The position numbers and the translations under genes were made by a program. A DNA stretch of 64,000 nucleotides from Synechococcus sp. Tobar12-5m-g (lineage in GTDB: Bacteria > Cyanobacteriota > Cyanobacteriia > PCC-6307 > Cyanobiaceae). This document shows, one piece after another, positions 1-8,594 of the stretch (position 1 is its first letter; the number at the start of each line of letters is the position of its first letter). Location: contig NZ_JAGQBB010000006.1 of assembly GCF_024345415.1 (NCBI RefSeq), forward strand, positions 1 through 64,000. The letters are read 5' to 3'. Under the pieces are notes generated by a model. That model saw only the letters and a list, made by a program, of their open reading frames with translations. It did no database searches and was not told the DNA's origin.

Positions 1-1006
1 CTGCCCACCCCGGCTCGCTCTCGAGAGCGCCACCATCCAGGCCGATCTCGATCGACGCAAGCCGGGCCAGAGCCGCATCACAACCCCCCGCAAGGAAGAG
101 GACCGGGTCGAGATCCTCAGTGGCGTGCTGGACGGATTGACCCTGGGCACACCGATTGCAATGCTTGTGCGCAACAAGGATCAACGCCCCGGCGACTACA
201 GCGAGATGGCGATGGCCTTCCGGCCCTCCCACGCCGATGCCACCTACCAGGCCAAATACGGCATCCAGGCCCGCAGCGGTGGAGGCCGTGCCTCAGCCAG
301 GGAAACGATCGGACGGGTGGCAGCCGGAGCCATCGCCAAGCAACTGCTGGCCCATGCCCACGGCACGGAGGTGATCGCCTGGGTGAGCCGGATCCACACG
401 ATCGAATCCCGGATGGACCCGGCCAGCATCGACCTGGCGGCGGTGGAGGGCTCCATCGTGCGCTGCCCCGATCCGGAGGCCGCGAGCCTGATGATCGAAC
501 GGATCGAAGCGATCGGCCGGGAGGGTGATTCCTGCGGCGGCTTGATCGAGTGCGTGGTGCGCAGACCGCCGGTGGGACTCGGCATGCCGGTTTTCGACAA
601 GCTGGAAGCGGATCTGGCCAAGGCGGTGATGTCGCTGCCAGCCACCAAGGGATTCGAAATCGGCTCAGGTTTCGCTGGAACGTTGCTCAAAGGGAGTGAG
701 CACAACGACGCCTTCCTCGCCAATCCCGAAGGCCGGCTCCAAACCGCCACCAACAATTCCGGCGGGATCCAGGGGGGCATCAGCAACGGTGAGGAGATTC
801 GGCTGCGGGTGGCCTTCAAACCGACCGCCACGATCCGCAAAGCCCAGCAGACGATCAACGCCAACGGCGAACCAGTGGTCATGGAAGCCAAGGGTCGCCA
901 TGATCCCTGCGTGCTGCCCCGGGCCGTGCCGATGGTTGAAGCGATGGTGGCCCTGGTGCTGGCCGACCATCTCCTGCGCCAGCAGGGACAGTGCAGCCTC
1001 TGGTGA
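1..1006 (+). CDS. aroC: Chorismate synthase, 5' end outside the window
   Basis: Chorismate synthase converts 5-enolpyruvylshikimate-3-phosphate to chorismate using reduced FMN, the last common step of aromatic amino acid synthesis in the cytosol. The frame is open from the first bases, and the segment [20 protein letters not shown] near the window edge is the family's conserved N-terminal region, so only a few dozen residues are missing. Further family signatures are [12 protein letters not shown] (about 50 codons after the GTG at 125) and the C-terminal FKPTATI. It ends in TGA at 1006, just before a convergent gene. The internal GTG at 125 is not the true start because conserved residues precede it. 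Confidence 0.95.
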   Translation, partial: CPPRLALESATIQADLDRRKPGQSRITTPRKEEDRVEILSGVLDGLTLGTPIAMLVRNKDQRPGDYSEMAMAFRPSHADATYQAKYGIQARSGGGRASARETIGRVAAGAIAKQLLAHAHGTEVIAWVSRIHTIESRMDPASIDLAAVEGSIVRCPDPEAASLMIERIEAIGREGDSCGGLIECVVRRPPVGLGMPVFDKLEADLAKAVMSLPATKGFEIGSGFAGTLLKGSEHNDAFLANPEGRLQTATNNSGGIQGGISNGEEIRLRVAFKPTATIRKAQQTINANGEPVVMEAKGRHDPCVLPRAVPMVEAMVALVLADHLLRQQGQCSLW

Positions 1007-1007
1007 C

Positions 1008-1727
1008 CTAGATCTGCGGCGCCGCTGCTGCCGGCAGGGAACCATCACCGTTGCCTAGCGGCGGAACGGTGGCCGTGCTGAGACGACTGACCGCCTTGGC
1101 CATTCGCTTGGCCAGAGATGACTTGGCCGCAGCCTGGGTGGTGGCTTTCGTTGTGGGCTTCGGCGTGGCCTTGGCAACTTTCGCGGTGGACTTCGCGACT
1201 GCTGGTTTGGCAAGAGGGGACTTCGCGGGAGCTGCCTTTGCTGCTCTGGCCTTGGTGGGCGAAGCCTTGGACGGGAGAGTTTCCGAGGGAGTGGAAACGT
1301 CTGGACTGGATTTCGCCGCAGCGACCTTGGTCCTGACCATCGTGGTGGAGCGGGTCGTCGTCGTGGAACGGGTTGCCTTGGCGGTCGACGGTTGACGCTT
1401 GGTGGACTTGGCGTCGGCGGCAGCGTCGGGGAGGGAGCCGGTGCGGCTGCGGTGGGACAGGATCAAAGCCCACTCCTGATCGCTGATCGCAGCTGGCTTG
1501 GTGCCGTGCCTGTGGGTGATCGCGGCGGCCTTCTCGATGTCGTCGACCAGATTGCGCCAGGAGGTGGCGAAGCGCTTGTCCGACTGGGATTTCGCACCAC
1601 TTTCGAGCAGGGTTTCGACGACCCCCGCGGCGGAAACCTTCTTGCGTCGCCGGTTGAAAATCTGCTTCTGCAGTTGCGCGATCAAGGCTTCAGCCTTGCT
1701 GCTGATCTGAATCGTGAGCTGTGCCAT
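1008..1727 (-). CDS. Small DNA-binding-like protein with a histone-H1-like Lys/Ala/Pro tail
   Basis: No named family is recognised with certainty. From ATG 1727 it encodes 239 residues. The first ~45 (starting MAQLTIQIS, then a basic NRRRKK patch and a helix) resemble a ribbon-helix-helix or small nucleoid protein fold. The middle (~residues 45-100) is mixed and helical. From about residue 105 to the end the protein is built of Lys/Ala/Pro/Thr/Ser steps such as AKAAP and AKATPKPTT, as in histone H1 and H1-like bacterial proteins. The frame stays open 26 codons above this ATG, but that part overlaps the likely promoter. A TAGGAGA sequence lies about 16 bases upstream, which is rather distant. 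Binding DNA is inferred. Confidence 0.75.
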   Translation of the reverse strand: MAQLTIQISSKAEALIAQLQKQIFNRRRKKVSAAGVVETLLESGAKSQSDKRFATSWRNLVDDIEKAAAITHRHGTKPAAISDQEWALILSHRSRTGSLPDAAADAKSTKRQPSTAKATRSTTTTRSTTMVRTKVAAAKSSPDVSTPSETLPSKASPTKARAAKAAPAKSPLAKPAVAKSTAKVAKATPKPTTKATTQAAAKSSLAKRMAKAVSRLSTATVPPLGNGDGSLPAAAAPQI

Positions 1728-1811
1728 CGAGGGACGTGTGTTGTCTCCTAGTGGTAACACCTCTGTGTTGGAGTTGACAACTCGAAGCGATCGACACAGG
1801 CCCAAAACCTG

Positions 1812-2471
1812 CTATCTATGTCGGGCCTCAAGCCACTGCACCAATCCCCTCAAGGCGGGGTTGGGGCGCGCCGGCCTCGCCGTCCGATCGAAAAGCGCTC
1901 CACCAAGAGCCACCGCATCGACGCCCGCTTCCAGCCAGTCGGGCACGGCCGAGGGGTGCAACCCACCCGCGGCGATGCAGAAGGGAAGCGCGCCCAGGGG
2001 GCCTTGCAACTGTCGCCAGTAGGTGATTCCCAGCGTCGCCGCCGGAAACAGCTTCACCAAACGGCAGCCGAGGCGCCGGGCTCGATCCACTTCGGTGGGA
2101 GTCAGCACACCGGGCACCAGGGTGATCCCGAGACGTTCAGCCTGGCGGACCAGCTCCGTTTCGAGGATCGGTGACATGGCGAAGCCGAGACCGGCCGCAG
2201 CGCAGTCCTCCAGGGCCCGACCCCCACACACCGAGGCTGCGCCAACGTGCAGGTTGGGGTAAAGCTCCCGAATCCGCAGGCAGTGGTCGATCCAGCCAGG
2301 TGCCTCACTCCAGGCCAACTCGAGATGATGGACACCCAGGCTCTGGAGCTGATCGATCGAGGCGAGCGCCTCACGGGATTCCGAGCAGCGCAGGACAGCC
2401 ACCAAGGGCTGCCGCCGCAGCGAGGCGATCAGCTCAAGGGGACTAAACGTATTCGGCAACCCGCACGTCAC
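1812..2471 (-). CDS. eda: 2-dehydro-3-deoxy-phosphogluconate (KDPG) aldolase
   Basis: Class I aldolase that splits KDPG into pyruvate and glyceraldehyde-3-phosphate, the second committed step of the Entner-Doudoroff route. The 219-residue length is normal. The Schiff-base lysine lies in LVKLFPAA (about residue 139), and the catalytic glutamate region reads HHLELAW. A glycine-rich phosphate site (AAGGLHPS, then VALGGALF) closes the barrel. The start used is GTG 2471, inside the last 29 bases of ftsH, so translation of the two is probably coupled. The next possible start is the TTG four codons later. Confidence 0.9.
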   Translation of the reverse strand: MTCGLPNTFSPLELIASLRRQPLVAVLRCSESREALASIDQLQSLGVHHLELAWSEAPGWIDHCLRIRELYPNLHVGAASVCGGRALEDCAAAGLGFAMSPILETELVRQAERLGITLVPGVLTPTEVDRARRLGCRLVKLFPAATLGITYWRQLQGPLGALPFCIAAGGLHPSAVPDWLEAGVDAVALGGALFDRTARPARPNPALRGLVQWLEARHR

Positions 2472-4287
2472 TGCGGATCAACAGCTCCTGAAGCTCCTCG
2501 GCATCGACAGTTTCCTTCTCGACCAGGATCTCGGCGAGTTCATCAAGCACGGCGCGGTTCTGGAGCAGCACCGATTTGGCGCGGCGGTAGGCCTGCTCCA
2601 CGAGCACGCCCACCTCCTCATCAATGGCCGCCGCCGTGTCCTCTGAGAAATCGCGATCGGCGGCGATGTCACGACCAAGGAACATCCCTCCCTGGGGCCG
2701 ACCGAGGGCCACGGGACCTAGACGATCACTCATGCCGAAGCGGGTGACCATCTGCCTGGCCACCCGGGCCACCTGCTGGAGGTCATTGGACGCTCCGGTG
2801 GTGACTTCGTCTTCGCCGTACACGATCTCCTCGGCGACGCGGCCTCCCAGGGCCACCGCCATCTGGTTCTGGAGATAGGCGCGGGAATAGAGGCCCGACT
2901 CCATCCGCTCTTCACTGGGGGTGAAGAAGGTGAGGCCACCGGCCTGGCCGCGGGGAATGATGCTGATCTTCTGGACCGGGTCGTAATCGGGCATCAGGGC
3001 ACCCACCAGGGCATGGCCGGATTCGTGATAGGCAACGAGCCGCTTGCGCTTCTCACTCATCACCCGGTCCTTCTTCTCCGGACCCGCCATCACCCGCTCG
3101 ATCGCATCGTTGACCTCGTCCATCGAGACCTCGGTGAGCTGGCGGCGGGCCGCAAGGATGGCCGCCTCATTGAGCAGGTTGGCCAGGTCGGCGCCGGTGA
3201 AGCCGGGGGTGCGGCGGGCCACCCGGTCGAGGTCGACGTCCTTGGCCAGGGTCTTGCCACGGGCATGGACCTGGAGGATCTGCAGCCTGCCGTTGTAATC
3301 GGGCCGGTCGACCACCACCTGGCGGTCGAAGCGACCGGGACGCATCAGGGCCGAATCGAGCACATCGGGCCGGTTCGTGGCCGCCACGATGATGATGCCA
3401 GTGTTGCCCTCGAAGCCATCCATCTCGGTGAGCAGCTGGTTGAGGGTCTGCTCGCGCTCGTCGTTGCCGCCGCCGAGGCCGGCGCCCCGCTGACGCCCCA
3501 CGGCGTCGATCTCGTCGATGAACACGATGCAGGGGGCATTCTTCTTGGCCTGCTCGAACAGATCACGGACGCGGCTGGCGCCGACGCCGACGAACATCTC
3601 GACGAATTCAGAGCCCGAGATCGAAAAGAAGGGAACCCCCGCCTCTCCAGCCACGGCCTTGGCCAGCAGAGTCTTGCCGGTGCCGGGCGGACCAACCAGC
3701 AACACCCCCTTGGGAATCTTGGCGCCGACGGCGGTGAAGCGATCCGGATTCTTGAGGAAGTCGACAACTTCGGTGAGTTCGAGCTTGGCCCCCTCGATGC
3801 CGGCGACATCGCCGAAGGTCACCTGGGACTGGGGCTCCATCTGGACGCGGGCCTTGCTCTTGCCGAAGCTCATCGCAGGATTGCCGCCACCACCCTGGGC
3901 GCGGCGCAGCAGGAAGAACAATCCGCCGAGCAAGAGCAAAGGAAACAACAGGCTGCCGAGGGCCGATTGCCAGGCCGTCGGCTCCCGGCTGGGCTGGACG
4001 GCGATGTCGACGTTGTGGTCAGTGAGCAGCTTGAGCAGATCCTTGTCGGGGGCAAGGTTGACCAGGGCCCGGCCGCCATCGTTCTCGACCACCTGGGCAG
4101 TGCCCCGATCCGGGGAGATCAGCACCCTGGCGATCTGGTTGTCCTGAACGGCTTCAACGAAATCGCTGTAGCGGAGGTTGCGGGGGGCATTGGCGGGATC
4201 GGGGCGATCCAAGAAAGCGGTGCCGATGGCAATCACCACAACGGCCAGGAGCACGTAGAGCCCCGCATTGCGCCAGCGCTTGTTCAA
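2443..4287 (-). CDS. ftsH: ATP-dependent zinc metalloprotease FtsH
   Basis: Membrane-anchored AAA+ protease that unfolds and degrades damaged membrane proteins; in cyanobacteria FtsH hexamers handle photosystem II repair among other tasks. The 614 residues show two transmembrane segments (about 8-27 and 108-128) flanking a lumenal/periplasmic loop. They are followed by Walker A GPPGTGKT (199-206), Walker B VFIDEID (255-261), the second-region-of-homology arginines in MRPGRFDRQ, and the zinc site HESGH (421-425). Cyanobacteria carry several FtsH paralogues, and which one this is cannot be told from the window. It is followed directly by eda with a 29-base overlap. Confidence 0.97.
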   Translation of the reverse strand: MNKRWRNAGLYVLLAVVVIAIGTAFLDRPDPANAPRNLRYSDFVEAVQDNQIARVLISPDRGTAQVVENDGGRALVNLAPDKDLLKLLTDHNVDIAVQPSREPTAWQSALGSLLFPLLLLGGLFFLLRRAQGGGGNPAMSFGKSKARVQMEPQSQVTFGDVAGIEGAKLELTEVVDFLKNPDRFTAVGAKIPKGVLLVGPPGTGKTLLAKAVAGEAGVPFFSISGSEFVEMFVGVGASRVRDLFEQAKKNAPCIVFIDEIDAVGRQRGAGLGGGNDEREQTLNQLLTEMDGFEGNTGIIIVAATNRPDVLDSALMRPGRFDRQVVVDRPDYNGRLQILQVHARGKTLAKDVDLDRVARRTPGFTGADLANLLNEAAILAARRQLTEVSMDEVNDAIERVMAGPEKKDRVMSEKRKRLVAYHESGHALVGALMPDYDPVQKISIIPRGQAGGLTFFTPSEERMESGLYSRAYLQNQMAVALGGRVAEEIVYGEDEVTTGASNDLQQVARVARQMVTRFGMSDRLGPVALGRPQGGMFLGRDIAADRDFSEDTAAAIDEEVGVLVEQAYRRAKSVLLQNRAVLDELAEILVEKETVDAEELQELLIRSDVRVAEYV

Positions 4288-4399
4288 CCTGGGAACCCTC
4301 GATCAGAAACGTAAAGGAATGTTAACCACCCTCCAGAGCCCGAACTGGGGTCCTGGAAGCGTCAACTCAATCCTAAGGAGCCGGGAGGGGCGTGGCGGC

Positions 4400-5218
4400 T
4401 CAGGCCTCTTCGAGGCGGCCGTAGAGCTGACCGGTGATCTTGACGTCAACGGCCAATTTGCCGCCCATGTCGGTGTCGGAGGGCTGGATGGCCGTGAACA
4501 CGCCGGCGAATTCACCGGTGGTGCTGTCGACCTTGGTGATCGACAGGTTCATGGTGCCGGTGCCGTCCACATACTGCTTGACGTTCTCCGTGGTCAGCCC
4601 CTCGTCATCGCCGGCGGGCACCAGACCCACGGCGCTGCTGTAGCCACTGGTGAGGCCCCGTCCCTTGGGATCAAGGAAGTTGCTGGTGCGATAGCTGGGG
4701 GCGCGATAGCTGCCGTCGAAGTCGGTGCTGGTACTGATCGCGGTGCCCGAAGCGGTGGCCACCAGCTCCTTGCTGGAGAAGGTGAAGGGCACTTCCTCGC
4801 CCCCTGGCATCAGCACGGTGATCGGTTGAAAGTCGATGCCCCCAAGCTCCATGAAGGTGAGGCCATCGCCGGCGATCTTCAGATCGCCATAGACCTGATC
4901 CAGGCTGGAGGTGAATCGGGTGAGGATCCGGCCGGCCACGAACTGGGCCTCCTGGCGCTTGTTGGCCGGTTCGCCCTTGACGAACACCTCGGAGGGATGG
5001 AGGCAGATGTCGCGGAGCTGGTAGCGGATCGAACCATCCAGGGGAATCGAGCCTCGGGCCGAATCCGGAAGGGTGGGGCAGTCATTCGCCTTGCCCGTGT
5101 TGACGATGTCGTCGTAGGTGACATTGGCCCGCTCAACAGCCTTGGCGCCACCGCTGCAAGCCGTGACAAGGGTGAGGCAAAGCGCCAGCACAAGAGCCAG
5201 CAGGGGTCGGAAACGCAT
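4400..5218 (-). CDS. psbO: Photosystem II manganese-stabilizing protein PsbO
   Basis: Extrinsic lumenal subunit that stabilises the Mn4Ca cluster of the oxygen-evolving complex. ATG 5218 gives 272 residues. A hydrophobic signal (MRFRPLLALVLALCL) ends in LVTAC-SGG, which fits a lipoprotein-type or Sec cleavage site. The family features follow: LTYDDI-like N-terminus (VTYDDIVNTG), a cysteine pair (NDCPTL and DICLHP) and the GRGLTSGYSSAVGL segment. The frame runs 50 codons further upstream, but that stretch is not PsbO-like and overlaps the coaBC 3' end. About 100 bases between 5219 and 5318 would hold the promoter. Confidence 0.95.
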   Translation of the reverse strand: MRFRPLLALVLALCLTLVTACSGGAKAVERANVTYDDIVNTGKANDCPTLPDSARGSIPLDGSIRYQLRDICLHPSEVFVKGEPANKRQEAQFVAGRILTRFTSSLDQVYGDLKIAGDGLTFMELGGIDFQPITVLMPGGEEVPFTFSSKELVATASGTAISTSTDFDGSYRAPSYRTSNFLDPKGRGLTSGYSSAVGLVPAGDDEGLTTENVKQYVDGTGTMNLSITKVDSTTGEFAGVFTAIQPSDTDMGGKLAVDVKITGQLYGRLEEA

Positions 5219-5318
5219 GGGGAGAAGCCGCACGGGCAGGGTGAAAAACCGAGTGAAAGGTGCGCCACTGGCGATCCTACCGATCAAAATCCCTGCCCCC
5301 CAAAGGCTGTTGCGGCTC

Positions 5319-6611
5319 TCAACAACCTGGCGGGGAGGCCCCCAAGGCTTCAGCGTTCGGGGGCTCAAGCAGGGCGGCGAGCGCCGTCAACAGCCGATGG
5401 GCGAGCGCCAACTTGCTCAAGGGGGCGATCTCCTCCTGACATTCACCTGGCCCCAGCAACCAGCCCCGGTTCGTCGGCGCGCCGAAGCCGGCGCCGGGCC
5501 GATCAATCGGGTTGGCGAACAGCAGATCGCAGCCCTTGCGCGCGAACTTCGCGCTGGCCTGGGGAAGCACCTGGCCGGACTGGGCGGCAAAGCCCAGCAA
5601 CCTCTGGCCGGCGGGCCGGTGGGCCGCCAGTTCGACCAGGAGATCGGGAACCTCCTGCCAGCCGCCCTCCAGGCCGGCCAGCAGGGTCTGCTTGTCGCCT
5701 TTGTGGATCTGGGGCGCTGCTGGGCGGTGATCGGCCACGGCAGCAGCCATGGCGATCGCATCCACCTCCGCCTGCAACCGCCGCAACGCCTGCTGCAACT
5801 GGTCTGCACTCTGCACCGCATGGCACTGCAGCCCTTCCAGCAGGGCGGGATCGAGGCGCAGTGGTCCATGGATCAGGTCCACCCGGGCACCACGCAACCG
5901 GGCCGCCTGGGCCAGCAGCACCCCCATCAGTCCGCTGCTGGGGTTGGTGAGGCAGCGGGCCGGGTCGAGGAATTCCTGGGTGGGCCCGGCCGTCACCAGC
6001 AGCCGGCGCCCCTGCCAGTCGCGCCGCCAGCCCCACAGGAGCAGGGATTCGAGGCCAAGCAGCAGCAAGGCGGGGTCGGCCATGCGCCCTTCCCCCAGGC
6101 GATCGCAGGCGAGCAGACCCGTCTCCGGCAGCAGCGGCAGAACCCCCTCCATCGCCAGGAGCCGCTCCCAGTTGCCCTGAACCGGGGCGGCACGCCACAT
6201 CGCCGTGTTCATCGCCGCGGCCGCCAGCACCGGCGCCTCACAGGCCAGCAGGGTGCTGGCCAGCAAGGTGTCTGCCAGGCCATGGACCCAGCGGCCCAGG
6301 CTGGTGGCGCTCAGCGGGGCCACCAGCACCAGTTCGGCCCATTCCGCCAGCTCGATGTGGAGGGGGCGCGGCGCCTGGTGGCTCCATTGATCCGCATCTA
6401 GAAAACAGGGTTGGCGGCTGAGGCTGGCCAGGGCCACCGGACTCACCAACCGGGCGGCGCTGGGGGTGACCACGCAACGGACCTGGGCGCCACGCTTGGC
6501 CAGGGCACTCACCACCAGGGGCAGCTTGACGGCGGCAATGCTGCCGCTGATGCCCACCAGCACCCGCCGGCCGGTGAAGGAATCGGGCAGCGGCGCCGCC
6601 TCATTCCTCAT
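5319..6611 (-). CDS. coaBC: Bifunctional phosphopantothenoylcysteine decarboxylase / phosphopantothenate-cysteine ligase
   Basis: Carries out two successive steps of coenzyme A synthesis: joining 4'-phosphopantothenate to cysteine, then decarboxylation. The first ~185 residues form the FMN-dependent flavodoxin-like CoaC domain (GISGSIAAVK near the N-terminus; PALAAAMNT-type motif as VLAAAAMNTAMW; catalytic-cysteine region GLLACDRLGEGRM). The rest is the CoaB ligase (LVTAGPTQEFLDPAR, then NPSSGLMG, then IAMAAAVADHRP). At 430 residues the length is typical. The 5' end overlaps the DUF2555 gene by 11 bases, suggesting co-transcription. Confidence 0.93.
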   Translation of the reverse strand: MRNEAAPLPDSFTGRRVLVGISGSIAAVKLPLVVSALAKRGAQVRCVVTPSAARLVSPVALASLSRQPCFLDADQWSHQAPRPLHIELAEWAELVLVAPLSATSLGRWVHGLADTLLASTLLACEAPVLAAAAMNTAMWRAAPVQGNWERLLAMEGVLPLLPETGLLACDRLGEGRMADPALLLLGLESLLLWGWRRDWQGRRLLVTAGPTQEFLDPARCLTNPSSGLMGVLLAQAARLRGARVDLIHGPLRLDPALLEGLQCHAVQSADQLQQALRRLQAEVDAIAMAAAVADHRPAAPQIHKGDKQTLLAGLEGGWQEVPDLLVELAAHRPAGQRLLGFAAQSGQVLPQASAKFARKGCDLLFANPIDRPGAGFGAPTNRGWLLGPGECQEEIAPLSKLALAHRLLTALAALLEPPNAEALGASPPGC

Positions 6612-6870
6612 CGAAGGGTTCCTGGTCCACCAGATGGACGTAGGGGCGGGCCAAATCGGGCCGGTGGATTGCCAGGGCCCGCATCAGGTGCCAGTCCTGG
6701 AGGCCGGCGAAGGGGGACGGATAGTCGTCGTCGTCGAGGCGCTGGGCCAGGGCTGCGGTGGAGGCCTCATCGAAGGCCGCAAGCCGCTCGAGGGTGATCG
6801 ATTCCGCCATGGAAGCCGCCGCCGCCGAATCGACCGGGCTGGAGGAAGACGCAGAAGTGGGCTCGACCAA
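6601..6870 (-). CDS. DUF2555 family protein
   Basis: Small acidic cytosolic protein of the cyanobacterial DUF2555 family, function unknown. The family core is the C-terminal half, with the DDDYPSPFAGLQDWHLMRA block followed by a short RPDLARPYVHLVD segment. The first 20 residues are Ser/Ala-rich, so the internal ATG at 6810 (MAESITLERL) is an equally possible start. It overlaps coaBC by 11 bases and probably shares its transcript. Confidence 0.8.
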   Translation of the reverse strand: MVEPTSASSSSPVDSAAAASMAESITLERLAAFDEASTAALAQRLDDDDYPSPFAGLQDWHLMRALAIHRPDLARPYVHLVDQEPFDEE

Positions 6871-6957
6871 GGTGCTGAAGGGAAGTGCTCAACCCTCATT
6901 CCATCGCATCAGGGGGCGCAGCGGCTGCCCGAACAACGGTGATAAGTTGCAATTCAC

Positions 6958-7030
6958 GGGGAATTAGCTCAGCTGGTAGAGCGCTGCGATCGCACCGCAG
7001 AGGTCAGGGGTTCGAGTCCCCTATTCTCCA
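6958..7030 (+). tRNA. tRNA-Ala (anticodon CGC)
   Basis: A full cloverleaf can be drawn: acceptor GGGGAAT pairing with ATTCTCC (one G-U), D arm TAGCTCAGCTGGTAGAGC, anticodon stem CTGCG/CGCAG with loop ATCGCAC, T arm with GGTTCGAGTCC, discriminator A at 7030. The anticodon CGC reads GCG (Ala). No CCA is encoded. The anticodon stem and loop contain the HIP1 octamer GCGATCGC. Confidence 0.95.
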
Positions 7031-7056
7031 TGCCCAGCCAGAACTGACCAGCCAGC

Positions 7057-7608
7057 TCACTCCTGAGCCGCACGCATCCGGGCCGAGGCCCGGGCTTCCG
7101 GGTTCACCCCGGCGAATGTGGGGGGCAGGGCCGCCCGGACCACCATCAACAGGGCCATCGCGGCGAGGAAGGCGCAGACGGCAAGGATCTGGCGCCAGTC
7201 GGTTTCGAGAACCCCTTTGACGATCACCTCCCGCAACACCGAAACGATCGCAATCTCCACCGAAACGCTGATCGAAACGCGTTGCTCCTGCAGATAGATG
7301 ATCAGCAGGCGGAACAGCTCCACCAGGATCAGGATGAAGAGGATATCGGCTGTGACCTCATGAAATTGAAAGGTGGTGAACAACAGCGAGAAGATCGACT
7401 TCATCTGCAAAGCCATGGCACAGAACAGGCTCACGCACAACGACACGGCGATCAGGTCCTGGACGGCCTCCAGAGCCTGCACCACCTGCACCCGCCGAAA
7501 AACCCTGTACCAGGGCACACCGGACCCTTCCTCCGCTGATCGGTGATGCTGCTCTGATTCGCTTGAATCAGCGCTCTTGATTGGCTTGATCGTCGGTATC
7601 GTGAACAT
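7057..7608 (-). CDS. PsiE-like phosphate-starvation-inducible membrane protein
   Basis: Inner-membrane protein of the PsiE family (known from E. coli as phosphate-starvation inducible; biochemical role unknown). The 183 residues have a charged ~40-residue N-terminal tail and four hydrophobic segments at about 48-66, 85-108, 112-130 and 140-160. The helix reading ILVELFRLLIIYLQEQRVSI, followed by VEIAIVSVLREVIVKG, is the family signature. No Pho box was recognised upstream. Confidence 0.8.
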   Translation of the reverse strand: MFTIPTIKPIKSADSSESEQHHRSAEEGSGVPWYRVFRRVQVVQALEAVQDLIAVSLCVSLFCAMALQMKSIFSLLFTTFQFHEVTADILFILILVELFRLLIIYLQEQRVSISVSVEIAIVSVLREVIVKGVLETDWRQILAVCAFLAAMALLMVVRAALPPTFAGVNPEARASARMRAAQE

Positions 7609-7732
7609 GGTGACCCTTCAACGACGGCCTTTTACAACAGGCTAGGAGCCGCTCTCTGAGCGGGTCAATCACCCTGTGTTCGGCCGCCCACCACGGCAGG
7701 AAGGGCGGCCCTTGGCCACTGGAGAGAGAGCG

Positions 7733-7846
7733 ATGGAGTGGACGGAAGCCGCCGAGGCGAAGTTGAAGGAGGTGCCGTTTCGCGCGAAAGTGATCGTTCG
7801 GCCGGCGGGCCGAATCGGCTGCGAAAGGAGCCCGGGCAGGCGATAA
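7733..7846 (+). CDS. Short reading frame with a PCP_red-like N-terminus, possibly truncated
   Basis: ATG 7733 opens a 37-codon frame beginning MEWTEAAEAKLKEVPF. This matches from memory the start of the PCP_red domain (the C-terminal piece of light-independent protochlorophyllide reductase subunit B, also found as small stand-alone cyanobacterial proteins). The usual continuation FVRxxARRRIE is only partly present (VRPAGR), after which the frame ends, so this may be a frameshifted remnant. A GGAG lies about nine bases upstream. The rest of 7609-7879 shows nothing else I can support. Confidence 0.4.
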   Translation: MEWTEAAEAKLKEVPFRAKVIVRPAGRIGCERSPGRR

Positions 7847-7879
7847 GGTAAAAGAGAGGGAGTATCAAACGCCTGCTCC

Positions 7880-8080
7880 ATGTCGCAATCAAAGCGAGAA
7901 CAGGTGGTGAGTCACCTTCGCTACATCCGCCAGGAGCTGCGGGAGATGCACCAAGGCGTGATGGAAGATGGATTGCTGCCGGAAGCTGGTGAGGTACGAG
8001 GGGTGATGGCCCAGATGGAAGCCCTGCTGGAATTGCTGGAGGGCAAGGGGTCACGCAAGGCCAAGGACAGCGAAGGCTGA
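7880..8080 (+). CDS. Hypothetical helical small protein
   Basis: Sixty-six residues, charged and predicted almost fully alpha-helical with heptad-like spacing (REQVVSHLRYIRQELREMH, then VMAQMEALLELLE), ending in a Lys-rich tail. No signal peptide or membrane segment. No family recognised. A purine-rich GAGAGGGAG sequence lies about 18 bases before the ATG. The codon pattern is coherent over the full length, which supports a real gene, but there is no homology evidence. Confidence 0.55.
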   Translation: MSQSKREQVVSHLRYIRQELREMHQGVMEDGLLPEAGEVRGVMAQMEALLELLEGKGSRKAKDSEG

Positions 8081-8252
8081 GTCCACCCCTGTCCCGGGGC
8101 GGCCAACGGCACCAACCGCCTCGTTTGATTGAAATCCCCTATGGATGGGGTCAACACCACCCCAGCACTCCAGAAATGGTGTAAACAGGGTGCGGCAGGC
8201 TGCTGGGTCGGGTGATGGGGATCGCCAACCGGAGTGCCTGCCCACCCTTGCC

Positions 8253-8591
8253 GTGAGCCGCCTCCAGCAGACCCGCTTGCAACGCCAGGTTGGACAAGCC
8301 GGCCAGCGGCTTCAGCTCTGGGCAGGGAATCCCTGGCGGCGGATCTCCCTCCAGCTGATCGTGCTGCTCGGCGGTTTCTTTTTCGGGGGCGCGGTCGGCA
8401 TGCTTGCCGGTGCCATGGACTTCCTCGATCCCTTGGCGGCCTTGCTCTGCCTGGTGCCAATCGAGCTGAGCGTGCGCACCCGCCGGCAGCTTCTCCTCCA
8501 GCGCGGGGACAAGCTCACGCTGCAACTGATCGACGCGGCAAGGTTCGGCTGGCTCTACGGCCTGTTGATCGAGGGCTTCAAGCTGCTCTGA
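8253..8591 (+). CDS. DUF565 / Ycf20-like membrane protein
   Basis: Ycf20-family proteins are small membrane proteins of cyanobacteria and plastids, linked in algae and plants to thermal energy dissipation. GTG 8253 gives 112 residues: a basic N-terminal helix (SRLQQTRLQRQ), the hallmark NPWRRISLQLIVLLGGFFFG entering the first membrane segment, a second membrane segment around LAALLCLVPIELS, and a basic C-terminus. The frame extends 36 codons upstream to ATG 8145, but that part is low in conserved character. Start choice is uncertain. Confidence 0.75.
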   Translation: MSRLQQTRLQRQVGQAGQRLQLWAGNPWRRISLQLIVLLGGFFFGGAVGMLAGAMDFLDPLAALLCLVPIELSVRTRRQLLLQRGDKLTLQLIDAARFGWLYGLLIEGFKLL

Positions 8592-8594
8592 CCC

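Noticed and set aside
3013-4314. 433-codon open frame on the plus strand opposite ftsH
   Set aside because: Antisense to a fully supported ftsH gene; His/Gly/Ala-rich composition is typical of high-GC antisense frames, and no domain is recognisable.
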